Shown here: one piece after another, positions 8,309-16,145 of the stretch
Position numbering within the stretch: position 1 is the stretch's first letter
Layout of the letters: each line of letters opens with the position of its first letter
DNA from: Pseudomonadota bacterium
GTDB lineage: Bacteria > Pseudomonadota > Gammaproteobacteria > GCA-001735895
Direction: 5' to 3'
Assembly: GCA_022563685.1 (NCBI GenBank)
Contig: JADFMY010000002.1
Location: 1 to 37,389, forward strand
Length of the DNA: 37,389 bases
The notes under the pieces: model-generated
Database searches by the model: none
The model's input: only the letters and a program-made list of their open reading frames with translations
Told to the model about the DNA's origin: nothing
Made by a program: the position numbers and the translations under genes

Positions 8309-8617
8309 ATGTCTGAAAACATAATGACTGACGAAGAGCTAGACACTCATTTTCGAGAGCTGGTAGATATGTTTATCGATCAGGCCAACGAATTAGCGGA
8401 ACATAGTAATCGGGAAAATATTGGCCTGGCTCTACTGCATGCGGCGTCGCGCTACAATGCCTTCGTCGTGTCAGCGCATGCGTCGGGCCTCAGCGAGTAT
8501 GAGAAAAATATTAAAGGCGCCAGAACCTTTTTTTTATCGCAGTACGAAGAAATGCTCGATCAGAACTTTGCAGATTATAAAAAGGTATTCCAGGAGAACG
8601 GGACTAAGCCTCAATAG
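8309..8617 (+). CDS. DUF3144 family protein
   Basis: A 102-residue acidic, helical cytoplasmic protein starting at ATG 8309. The pattern FRELVDMFIDQANELA, then LALLHAASRYNAFV, then FLSQYEEMLDQNFADY fits DUF3144, a small family of unknown function common in Gammaproteobacteria. It has no signal or cysteine motif. Its last 14 bases overlap the convergent histidine kinase gene. The 120-base gap before it shows no clear promoter or terminator. Confidence 0.8.
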   Translation: MSENIMTDEELDTHFRELVDMFIDQANELAEHSNRENIGLALLHAASRYNAFVVSAHASGLSEYEKNIKGARTFFLSQYEEMLDQNFADYKKVFQENGTKPQ

Positions 8618-10703
8618 CACTGGCTTTAATTTCTTCCATTTGCTCCTGAATCATCTCTTCGTCCTCGATCATTATTGGATCACACAACAGGGTAACGGTG
8701 AATTCTGTTCCAGTTCCCAGGGTAGAGGTTACTTCTATGTTTCCACCATATCTGCGCACCAGGCCATAGCTGATAGATAAGCCCAACCCGGTGCCCTCAC
8801 CCTGCGTCTTGGTCGTATAGAACGGATTAAATACCTTGCTGATGCTCTCCTCATCCATGCCGTGACCATTATCCCTGACGATTATCTGAATACCCTTGTC
8901 CTGAAAGTCACGCGTTTGAATCGTGACACAGCCATCCTTTTCCGGTAATGCCTGAATCGCATTACTGATCAGGTTGACAAGTACCTGCTGCAAATCCGGC
9001 TGATTAATATTGATTAACAGGGTGGATTTCAATGATAAATCGAAATCGTATGCGATACGCGAACGCAAATGGTGCACCAGTTTTAATGTTTCCTTGATCA
9101 TTTGGTTGGCGTCGGTTTCATTGATGTAGCCAGCGTAAGAGTCTGGTTTGGCGTATTGCAGCAGGTTATTGGTGATATCCTTGATACGGTAGATTTGTTT
9201 TATCACCAGGTCGATTTCATCCTGCACAGGTTTGAGCTTTGATCCCATTTCGGCAATAATCACGTCCAGGTTACCCAGCATCACGGCGGTGGGGTTATTT
9301 ATTTCATGTGCTACGCCGGCGGTGAGTTCGCCGAGCGCTGCCAGTTTTTCGGCAATCACCAGTTGTTGCCTGGTCTTGCGCAAAACCCTGATGGTGTTGG
9401 TCAACTCCTTATTTTTTAACTTTAACTCAGAAGTTCTCTCTTCTACCTTTTCTTCCAGCTCGTTGGCCCAGTTTTGAATCATCACTTTGCGCTCGTTCAC
9501 AAGGTCGAGCATCACGTCAAACTCGCGAGCGAGCGAACCAATTTCGTCCTTGGATTCGATATTTCCGATCCTTTTCTCCTCACCTTCGCCTGTCGCCTGA
9601 ACCACCGAGCTCATCAATTCGATGGGTTTGAATATAGATTTGGCACCTTGCACTGCGACCAGGCCGGTTAATCCCATTAATGCGAAAAACATCAACACAA
9701 GTACGATCAGTGCATTGATCAATGACTGGCGAAAAGGTGCTTCGAGGAATCCGGCGTACAACATGCCTATGCGATTACCATCAACATCCAGAATGGGTTC
9801 GTAAGACGAGATATACCAGTCGTTGACCACGAAAGCGCGGTCGATCCAGGTATGTCCCTGATCCAGTACGTTGGTTCTCACTTCATCCGAAACACGGGTC
9901 CCGAGTGCTCTTTCTCCCGACTTGATCGGGACATTGGTGGTAATGCGTACATCGTCGAGGAATACCGTCACGGTACCTATACTGCCGCTGATCAAACTGC
10001 CCGGACCGTATACCAGGTCTCGAATGACATCGACAAAGCTAAAGTTACCATTCAAAAGAACACCCCCATCCAGAATAGCGAGTACCCTGTTGTTAGAATC
10101 AACTATCGGGTACAGGGCTCTGATCATCATGCCCCGATCTTCAGTGATTTCGTCGGTTGGGCGTGCTCTGGGTGTATCGATCAACGGGAGTCTGACCAAT
10201 GCAGCAAGATTTTCACTGGCGAGCTCAGAAGCGGAAAAAATTTCCACCCCTGATGAGGCAATTCCATTTTTAGCATTTTCGAGAGCTGAAGAAGGCCGAA
10301 TCCCGCCGTGTTTTGATTCCTCTCCCTGTTGATGAATGGGATTGCCGTGCTGGTCGGTCAGGTGAATATAGGAAAAGGAGTAATCCTGCTGGAGTTGCTC
10401 AAGTTGCTGTTGTATAGATTTTGTGTTCCCGCGTGATAATGCGGTTCGAAACGTAAATGACTCGGCGGTTTTTCCCAGCGCATTCAGGTAATCGCGCTTT
10501 ATCCTTTCGAATACATCATGCGATACCGAAAGATCGGTATTAACCTTGATGTAAAGCTGTTCATAACTGAAGGTAGCCCCCCAGTATATAGCGAGTACCA
10601 GCGCGATTGGCATCACCAGTAAGATCGGAAACAATACCAAAACCAGCACCTTATACCGGAGAGTGTGCCTGATTTTGTTGGCGATGTTGGTGATACCAAT
10701 CAT
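8604..10703 (-). CDS. Membrane sensor histidine kinase with extracytoplasmic Cache domain
   Basis: A 699-residue sensor kinase starting at ATG 10703. Membrane helix 1 is at 18-41. A periplasmic sensor of about 285 residues follows, whose second half (TVTVFLDDVRITTNV ... GERALGTRVS ... YEPILDVDGNRIGMLYAG, about 244-318) is a typical single-Cache fold. Helix 2 is at 328-351, then HAMP, and a coiled coil (about 400-450). The HisKA box GELTAGVAHEINNP has the phospho-accepting His466. The ATPase has the N box NLISNAIQAL, a DNGHGM G1 box and a GTGLGLS G2 box. Cache domains bind small organic acids or amines; the ligand here cannot be told. The gene is followed by nothing on its strand and preceded by its response regulator with a 9-base gap, so the two form one operon. 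Confidence 0.93.
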   Translation of the reverse strand: MIGITNIANKIRHTLRYKVLVLVLFPILLVMPIALVLAIYWGATFSYEQLYIKVNTDLSVSHDVFERIKRDYLNALGKTAESFTFRTALSRGNTKSIQQQLEQLQQDYSFSYIHLTDQHGNPIHQQGEESKHGGIRPSSALENAKNGIASSGVEIFSASELASENLAALVRLPLIDTPRARPTDEITEDRGMMIRALYPIVDSNNRVLAILDGGVLLNGNFSFVDVIRDLVYGPGSLISGSIGTVTVFLDDVRITTNVPIKSGERALGTRVSDEVRTNVLDQGHTWIDRAFVVNDWYISSYEPILDVDGNRIGMLYAGFLEAPFRQSLINALIVLVLMFFALMGLTGLVAVQGAKSIFKPIELMSSVVQATGEGEEKRIGNIESKDEIGSLAREFDVMLDLVNERKVMIQNWANELEEKVEERTSELKLKNKELTNTIRVLRKTRQQLVIAEKLAALGELTAGVAHEINNPTAVMLGNLDVIIAEMGSKLKPVQDEIDLVIKQIYRIKDITNNLLQYAKPDSYAGYINETDANQMIKETLKLVHHLRSRIAYDFDLSLKSTLLININQPDLQQVLVNLISNAIQALPEKDGCVTIQTRDFQDKGIQIIVRDNGHGMDEESISKVFNPFYTTKTQGEGTGLGLSISYGLVRRYGGNIEVTSTLGTGTEFTVTLLCDPIMIEDEEMIQEQMEEIKASAIEA

Positions 10704-10712
10704 GATGTTGAA

Positions 10713-12110
10713 CTACATTGCTTTAATCCAGGCTGATACTTTTCGTTCCAGGGTTTTGCGCGATACTCCCAGTAGTCTTGCGGCCGCTGACTTATTGCCT
10801 TTCTCCATTTCCAGAATTTTGAGGATGTGGTGTTTTTCAATATCCTGTAGCAGATAACTAGGGTCGGGAACCTGATTGGTGGTAATATTTTGCGCCGTAC
10901 CGGATATACATGCGCTCGCAGGGGTATTTAATAACAGGCTGCGTTCGATTACATTTTTCAATTCGCGTACGTTTCCGGGCCAATGATGTGCAGACAGAAG
11001 CGTTAATTCGGCCTCGCTGAGCCTGGTTGGTTTGATGCCGAGACTGGCAGAAATCGTATCGATAAAATGTTGCGACAGTATTTTCAGGTCTTCAATTCGA
11101 TCACGTAATGGCGGAATCTTGATGTTTAACACATTGAGTCGGAAGAATAGGTCTTCTCTGAATTCTCCCTCGTTGACCAGTTGCTCGAGGTTTCGGTTGG
11201 ATGCCGCGATAATCCTGGCATCGACCGGTGTTTCCTGGTTGGAACCGACTGGGCGGATGGTTTTTTCTTCCAGTGCCCTGAGTAGATGTGCTTGCATCGA
11301 GACGGGCATTTCACCAATTTCATCCAGAAACAGGGTGCCGCCGTTGGCGTAACTGAATAATCCCTCACGCCCCTGGTGGGCACCGGTAAATGCACCTTTC
11401 ACGTGTCCAAACAATTCGCTTTCCAGTAACTCTGCCGCCATCGCACCGCAGTTAACCGGTACAAAACTGCCGTTGCGACCGCTCAAATCATGAATACTCC
11501 TGGCTGCCAGTTCCTTGCCTGTACCGGTTTCACCTTCGATCAGAATCGTCGAAGGTGTCGAAGCCACGCGTTTGATTACCTCGTCGAGATTCTCCATCAA
11601 CAGGCAGTCACCAATCATGCTTGAACTGTCGTAAATTTTGTCCACCTGGCGTCTGAGCACGAAGTTTTCCCGCTTCATTTCCAGGCGCTCAATACAGCGA
11701 TCTATAGCCGTTAATATCTGGTCTATGCGAAAGGGTTTGATAATGAAATCGGCCGCACCAGCACGAATAGCGTCGATTGCAACGTCCAGATGAGCGTGTG
11801 CGGTGATAAAGATCACGCAGGTATTGCGACCGACGTCGCGTAATTCCTGCACCCACTCGACACCAGACTTTCCAGGGAGTTTTATATCGGCAATGATCAG
11901 GTCAAAATGACATCTTTGGCGTAATTCTTCAGCCCTGTCTATATCCTCCGCAGATTCGATCAGGCCGACGTATTTTGACAGCCCCTTGGTGAGGAAATTT
12001 CTGATGCCATGCTCGTCGTCAACCACCAGAATAGAGCGGTGTTTCAAATATTTCTTATCGGCTATTTCGTAGTTTCCGACAGACTCTTTCCGAATAGCTG
12101 CCTGGCTCAC
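10713..12110 (-). CDS. NtrC-family sigma54-dependent response regulator
   Basis: A 465-residue regulator. The receiver domain (about 25-140) has the acidic pair D31/D32, phospho-acceptor D75 and K125. The AAA+ domain (about 163-390) has Walker A GETGTGKE at 193-200, the sigma54-contact loop GAFTGA at 239-244, and Walker B GGTLFLDEIGE at 257-267. A Fis-type helix-turn-helix closes the protein (NKSAAARLLGVSRKTLERKV). It should activate promoters that use RNA polymerase with sigma54. ATG 12110 is preceded by AGGATAAC. The adjacent kinase gene is the obvious partner. No convincing -24/-12 promoter was found in this window, so the target genes are not identified; the fdh genes upstream are the nearest metabolic candidates. 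Confidence 0.94.
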   Translation of the reverse strand: MSQAAIRKESVGNYEIADKKYLKHRSILVVDDEHGIRNFLTKGLSKYVGLIESAEDIDRAEELRQRCHFDLIIADIKLPGKSGVEWVQELRDVGRNTCVIFITAHAHLDVAIDAIRAGAADFIIKPFRIDQILTAIDRCIERLEMKRENFVLRRQVDKIYDSSSMIGDCLLMENLDEVIKRVASTPSTILIEGETGTGKELAARSIHDLSGRNGSFVPVNCGAMAAELLESELFGHVKGAFTGAHQGREGLFSYANGGTLFLDEIGEMPVSMQAHLLRALEEKTIRPVGSNQETPVDARIIAASNRNLEQLVNEGEFREDLFFRLNVLNIKIPPLRDRIEDLKILSQHFIDTISASLGIKPTRLSEAELTLLSAHHWPGNVRELKNVIERSLLLNTPASACISGTAQNITTNQVPDPSYLLQDIEKHHILKILEMEKGNKSAAARLLGVSRKTLERKVSAWIKAM

Positions 12111-12137
12111 ATTGTTATCCTGTTAATCGTGATAGAT

Positions 12138-12165
12138 ATGATAAATATACTAGGCTAAGGTTCAA
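12138..12165 (-). promoter_or_regulatory. Candidate sigma70 promoter of the regulator-kinase operon
   Basis: On the minus strand TTGAAC (12165-12160) and TATCAT (12143-12138) are separated by 16 bases, with transcription predicted to begin close to 12130, about 20 bases before the regulator ATG at 12110. Confidence 0.4.
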
Positions 12166-12176
12166 TGCATCAGGGG

Positions 12177-12833
12177 CTACTCTGCGGGTTTTGCAGTGGT
12201 GAGTCCGAGAATTTCCCAGTCCTGCATGCCGCCACGGTACCATTTGATCTTGTGCGCCGGATAACCGAAATTGAGCAGGGTTTTAATATTATTCGGCGCC
12301 TGCCCGCACCACATGCCGTTGCAAAACATGACCAGGGTTTTTGCACGGCTAAAGTCCCATAGACCTTCCAAATTTTGAGCATTTAACCGCTCTTCAAGAA
12401 TTTCCCCAATCGATATGGGATCGGCACCCCTGGCAGTATTAAAACTGGTCCAGGGTATGTTAACTGCTCCTGGTATCGTACCCTTCGCGACCCAGTCGGG
12501 AGTACGAGTATCGATCACCAGGATGGATTCATCACCCTCGGCAATGCGCCTGAGATAACCAATCACCTCTAACTCGCCAATGGTTTCAACACCAGGTGCC
12601 AGCGATGAAGGCTGGATACAAAATGGCGGGCATTTTCTGGAGGTTTTGGCGAAAGCAGGATTGACTGTATTTTTCTGGTTTTGATTGCGCATGATCACTA
12701 CGTTCTTGTTGCCATGTCTGACCATTACGCTTTCGATTTCGGGGGTGATATTGACTACAGCAGCAGTCACTAGCCCACCACTGAATATCAATATAGTAGT
12801 TACGCCAGCGAGAATTGATTTCTGTAGGCTCAT
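12177..12833 (-). CDS. Exported rhodanese-domain protein
   Basis: A 218-residue protein with an N-terminal hydrophobic segment (about 8-27) that is a signal peptide or membrane anchor, so the enzyme domain faces the periplasm. The rhodanese domain runs from about 83 to 215, with VIDTRTPDWVAKGTIPGAVNIPW and the catalytic loop CNGMWCGQAP, where Cys171 would carry the persulfide. Two further cysteines (C68, C72) lie in the CPPFCIQP linker. It begins at ATG 12833 with GGAGGAAA about 7 bases upstream. The substrate is unknown. It is on the same strand as the regulator-kinase pair but separated by 66 bases with its own candidate promoter between. Rhodanese genes of this kind are often seen near molybdoenzyme loci, where sulfur transfer is needed, but a link here is inference. 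Confidence 0.85.
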   Translation of the reverse strand: MSLQKSILAGVTTILIFSGGLVTAAVVNITPEIESVMVRHGNKNVVIMRNQNQKNTVNPAFAKTSRKCPPFCIQPSSLAPGVETIGELEVIGYLRRIAEGDESILVIDTRTPDWVAKGTIPGAVNIPWTSFNTARGADPISIGEILEERLNAQNLEGLWDFSRAKTLVMFCNGMWCGQAPNNIKTLLNFGYPAHKIKWYRGGMQDWEILGLTTAKPAE

Positions 12834-12989
12834 TGGTTTGTTTTCCTCCGCTAGGTCAAATAATGTTGCTGCTTTTTATTCGGGCCACTTCAGCGAGCCT
12901 GTTTTTAACTGTCTGCCCAGGCATCGGGTCTCTTTACTGCATCGACATTCACAAAATCTGCGCGCTTGTCGTTATCTGTCAAGTCATGA

Positions 12990-13058
12990 ACCTGCCCGTA
13001 TTTGAACGGGAAAGGGTTATGCAGAGGCTCCCCGCTATTATTATAGTTCAGGGCAGGT
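12990..13058 (-). promoter_or_regulatory. Structured intergenic element (long irregular stem with an alternative hairpin)
   Basis: Outer arms ACCTGCCC (12990-12997) and GGGCAGGT (13051-13058) pair perfectly. Inside, TGAAC (13003-13007) pairs with GTTCA (13046-13050), and 13007-13012 pairs with 13029-13034. The innermost helix is complete only when read on the minus strand, where a G-U wobble replaces an A-C clash. A competing short hairpin, CCCGT (12995-12999) with ACGGG (13006-13010), would break the long stem. The element lies 11 bases after the stop of the 98-residue gene and about 160 bases before the rhodanese start. No T-run follows, so it is not a plain terminator. Confidence 0.45.
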
Positions 13059-13069
13059 CGGTAGCAGAA

Positions 13070-13366
13070 TTATTCTTTCGGCAAGATCAGTGTAGTCAAA
13101 TCGATCGTGTGTAATACCGTCTCATTTTCAAAATAAACCCTGAAACCGCTGTATATCCATGCGCTTATGGGTGGATCGCCGATTGGTTCATGACGCTGGA
13201 TAGGTTCGCCGAAATCGTCCAGCACCGCTTCCATGCTGACGCCGCGCATCGGCATGGTTTGTTTTTGCTCGCTTGGCTTATGACCGGGTATGGTCAGGGT
13301 GCCTGCGCTCAATGGTGTTAGGAACAGGCTAACGGTTAGTAAAAGAATATAAAATCCAGTACGCAT
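13070..13366 (-). CDS. Small secreted protein of unknown function
   Basis: A 98-residue protein with a clear Sec signal peptide (MRTGFYILLLTVSLFLTPLSAG, cleavage near residue 21). The mature part has a short polar region, then a compact domain of about 60 residues with MRGVSMEAVLDDFGEP, PPISAWIYSGFRVYFEN and VLHTIDL. This pattern, a helix with a D-FG-P turn followed by a W-Y-V-YFE strand, is a conserved hypothetical family of Gammaproteobacteria related in shape to small periplasmic SmpA/BamE-like folds; that comparison is only by eye. ATG 13366 follows AGGAGAAAAA. No function is assigned. Confidence 0.75.
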   Translation of the reverse strand: MRTGFYILLLTVSLFLTPLSAGTLTIPGHKPSEQKQTMPMRGVSMEAVLDDFGEPIQRHEPIGDPPISAWIYSGFRVYFENETVLHTIDLTTLILPKE

Positions 13367-13539
13367 TTTTTCTCCTGGTGAACTTCGCCGAATCCATCAT
13401 TAACAGGCGCCGGAATTACCCCTTAACAGCTTGACAACCACTATAACACGCCAAAGGATAGAGACAACAGGGTGTTACACACAAGATACATGAGATCGCA
13501 TCTGGTGGAGACCTGTATATTCGTGGTTTAATCCGCAGC

Positions 13540-14787
13540 ATGAATTTACCGCTGGAATTGTTTATCGGCCTTCGCTACACGCGGGCCAAACGACGCAATC
13601 ATTTTATTTCCTTTATTTCGCTGATTTCAATGCTTGGAATCGCGTTGGGGGTGATGGCGCTGATTGTAGTTTTATCGGTCATGAATGGATTCGAAAAGGA
13701 ACTCAGAAGTCGTATTCTGGGTATGGTATCGCATGTCACAGTAACCAGTTTCGATAATCGCCTGCAGGACTGGGAGACCCTTAATGATCAAATCATTTCG
13801 CACCCGTCGGTCATAGGTAGTGCGCCCTACGTAGAGGCCGAAGCCATGCTGTCAAACCTGTCTTCGGTGAGCGGCACTCTGGTGCGGGGTATCGATCCAG
13901 ACTATGAACCCCAGGTATCTGAAATTCACCAGAACATGACTTTCGGAAAGCTTTCCGATCTGCGCTCCGGTGATTACGGCATTATCCTGGGCACCGGTCT
14001 TGCAAACTCGCTAGATGTGGTTCCTGGTGACCGGGTGACCATGATCACGCCGCAATCTACCGCTTCCCCGATCGGATTTCTGCCACGCTTGCGTCGTTTT
14101 TTAGTAGTCGGCCTATTTGAAATAGGGGTATACGAATACGATAGAAGCACGTCGATCATCCATGTCGATGACGCGAGCCGGCTGTTCAGGCTAGACGGCG
14201 GGGTTAGTGGTCTACGGTTAAAGCTTAAGGATATGGACGATGCACCTTTGATCCGGAGCGAATTGCGAGATCGAATCGGGCTCGAATATTGGGTATCAGA
14301 CTGGACTCTGAGGCACAGTAACTATTTCAAGGCGGTACAGACCGAAAAGACCGTGATGTTTATTATACTTTCGCTAATCATTGCGGTGGCGGCCTTTAAT
14401 ATCGTATCTACGCTGGTAATGGTGGTGACCGATAAACAGTCCGATATCGCGATACTGCGTACTATCGGTGTGTCACCCACGTCAATCATGTGGGTGTTTA
14501 TGGTGCAGGGCACACTGATTGGGGCGATCGGTACGCTATTCGGGGTGGGAAGTGGTGTATTGGTGTCCTCTTACATCGACGTGATCATCCCGGCGCTGGA
14601 ACAGTTCTTTCAGACTCAGTTTTTACCTACAGGTGTTTATCCAATCACCGAGTTGCCATCGGATATGCGTCAGTCGGATGTGATCAAGATATCGGTATTA
14701 TCATTTTTCCTCTCGGTAGTTGCCACCCTGTACCCGGCCTTGAGAGCCTCGAGGATGCGTCCCGCAGAGGCCTTGAGTTATGAGTAA
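13540..14787 (+). CDS. lolC: Lipoprotein-releasing ABC transporter permease (LolC/LolE type)
   Basis: A 415-residue inner-membrane permease that, with LolD, extracts outer-membrane lipoproteins from the inner membrane and hands them to LolA. The N-terminus LELFIGLRYTRAKRRNHFIS leads to helix 1 (about 26-50, ending VVLSVMNGFEKELR, the family signature). A large periplasmic domain follows (about 52-265), then three helices near 270-300, 318-345 and 385-405 (FxxRAxRMRPAEAL-type ending). A TTGACA box at 13431-13436 is a possible -35 element, with only a weak -10. It overlaps lolD by 8 bases. No second permease gene (LolE) follows, so this may be a single-permease LolF-type system. Confidence 0.93.
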   Translation: MNLPLELFIGLRYTRAKRRNHFISFISLISMLGIALGVMALIVVLSVMNGFEKELRSRILGMVSHVTVTSFDNRLQDWETLNDQIISHPSVIGSAPYVEAEAMLSNLSSVSGTLVRGIDPDYEPQVSEIHQNMTFGKLSDLRSGDYGIILGTGLANSLDVVPGDRVTMITPQSTASPIGFLPRLRRFLVVGLFEIGVYEYDRSTSIIHVDDASRLFRLDGGVSGLRLKLKDMDDAPLIRSELRDRIGLEYWVSDWTLRHSNYFKAVQTEKTVMFIILSLIIAVAAFNIVSTLVMVVTDKQSDIAILRTIGVSPTSIMWVFMVQGTLIGAIGTLFGVGSGVLVSSYIDVIIPALEQFFQTQFLPTGVYPITELPSDMRQSDVIKISVLSFFLSVVATLYPALRASRMRPAEALSYE

Positions 14788-15463
14788 GCCGGTGATTGAA
14801 GCCATCGATATTCACAAGACGTTTCAGCAGGGCAAGCTGGATGTTGAGGTACTCAAAGGTATCAATTTTAGTGTCAGTGCAGGAGAAACCCACGCGATTA
14901 TCGGAGCATCCGGGGCTGGTAAGAGTACCTTGATGCATTTGCTCGGCGGGCTGGATCATGCCAGTGCAGGCGAAGTAAAAGTAATGGGTCAGCCGATTTC
15001 AGAATTGTCGGAAAAAAAGCTGGGTTTGTTACGTAATAGGCACCTGGGGTTCATTTATCAGTTTCACCACTTATTACCCGAGTTTAGTGCACAGGAGAAT
15101 ATTGCGATGCCGTTACTGGTACGGCGTCAAAAACGAGAATTAGCCAATGCCAGTGCACTCGGGTGGCTCGACAGAGTGGGGCTTGGACAGAGAGCTCGCC
15201 ATAAACCGGGTGAACTCTCGGGGGGTGAGCGTCAGCGTGTCGCACTGGCGAGGGCACTTGTCACTTCACCCGATTGCCTGCTTGCCGATGAGCCGACCGG
15301 TAACCTGGATTTGAAAACTGCCAGGCAAATGCTTGAGTTGATGCTGAATTTAAATCAGGTCAGGAAAATTGCGCTAGTGGTAGTGACCCACGATATGGAT
15401 ATAGCCCGGCGCATGCAATTTCGCTGGCGCATGGAAGATGGCAAGCTAAGCCGTGAATCTTGA
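14780..15463 (+). CDS. lolD: Lipoprotein-releasing ABC transporter ATPase
   Basis: A 227-residue ABC ATPase that powers lipoprotein release with the preceding permease. Walker A is GASGAGKS at 42-49, the Q-loop glutamine is Q94, the signature LSGGERQR starts at 146, and Walker B CLLADEP is at 166-172, followed by TGNLD and an H-loop in VVVTHD. Length and spacing match LolD exactly. The ATG overlaps the lolC stop by 8 bases, so translation is coupled. It converges on the DUF2062 gene with a 16-base gap. Confidence 0.95.
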   Translation: MSKPVIEAIDIHKTFQQGKLDVEVLKGINFSVSAGETHAIIGASGAGKSTLMHLLGGLDHASAGEVKVMGQPISELSEKKLGLLRNRHLGFIYQFHHLLPEFSAQENIAMPLLVRRQKRELANASALGWLDRVGLGQRARHKPGELSGGERQRVALARALVTSPDCLLADEPTGNLDLKTARQMLELMLNLNQVRKIALVVVTHDMDIARRMQFRWRMEDGKLSRES

Positions 15464-15479
15464 AGCAACCGGGGGGCTC

Positions 15480-16010
15480 CTAATGCGATTTGTTGTTAAC
15501 CTCTCGGTCCCTGCGTATTTTCAGGTGAGTCCAGATATGGTAGCGCCACATGCCTCTGACCGTCAAGAAAGATACGATAGATGCAACAACCCCGACCAGC
15601 AGGCATCCCAGCAGGAAGGGTTGCCAGATATGAATAAAGCCTGAAACCAGCCAGTCGAAGTTTAGTTCGAAGTTGAAATTATCGGCATCCGTACCCAGGA
15701 TCCATGATCCCGTCAGGTAACAAAAATAAAATATCGGTGGAATCGTTATCGGATTGCTGATCCAGACAGTGCTGACCGAGATCAGTATATTGTAGCGCAG
15801 TATTATCGCGAAAATTGCCGCGATCAACATCTGAACAGGTAGTGGGATAAAAGCGCAAAAAACTCCCAGGGCTATAGCGCCAGAACAGGATTTCCGATTG
15901 ATATGCCAGAGGCTCGGATCATGTAATCGGTGTCCGAGAAGTCCAGTCCATCGATTTCTCGTTATTGTATCCGGGTGGGGCAGGTATTTCTTAAACAGTT
16001 TTCTTGGCAT
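15480..16010 (-). CDS. DUF2062 family membrane protein
   Basis: A 176-residue protein with at least three hydrophobic segments, at about 43-71 (GAIALGVFCAFIPLPVQMLIA), 77-103 and 128-150. The GVFCAFIPLPVQM and WISNPITIPPIFYFCYLTG motifs identify DUF2062, a membrane family of unknown function widespread in Proteobacteria and often found next to lol or comEC genes. ATG 16010. It is divergent from comEC with a 135-base gap that must hold promoters for both, though none stands out. Confidence 0.88.
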   Translation of the reverse strand: MPRKLFKKYLPHPDTITRNRWTGLLGHRLHDPSLWHINRKSCSGAIALGVFCAFIPLPVQMLIAAIFAIILRYNILISVSTVWISNPITIPPIFYFCYLTGSWILGTDADNFNFELNFDWLVSGFIHIWQPFLLGCLLVGVVASIVSFLTVRGMWRYHIWTHLKIRRDREVNNKSH

Positions 16011-16145
16011 GTGATTGTATTATAGATGCTATTAGCCTAATGTGTAATGCGATAGCCCGGATATCAAGCAGAGAACTATCAAACCTCTGTTGTTAGATAT
16101 GCGGAATACAGGGAAGTTCGAGTTTATACACTGCACAGGGACGGC

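Noticed and set aside
12990-13058. A tRNA gene on the minus strand (GTTCAAATAC resembles a T-loop, with 7-bp outer arms)
   Set aside because: The would-be T-stem shares its bases with the outer arm, the G53-C61 pair is missing, and no D-arm or anticodon arm can be formed.
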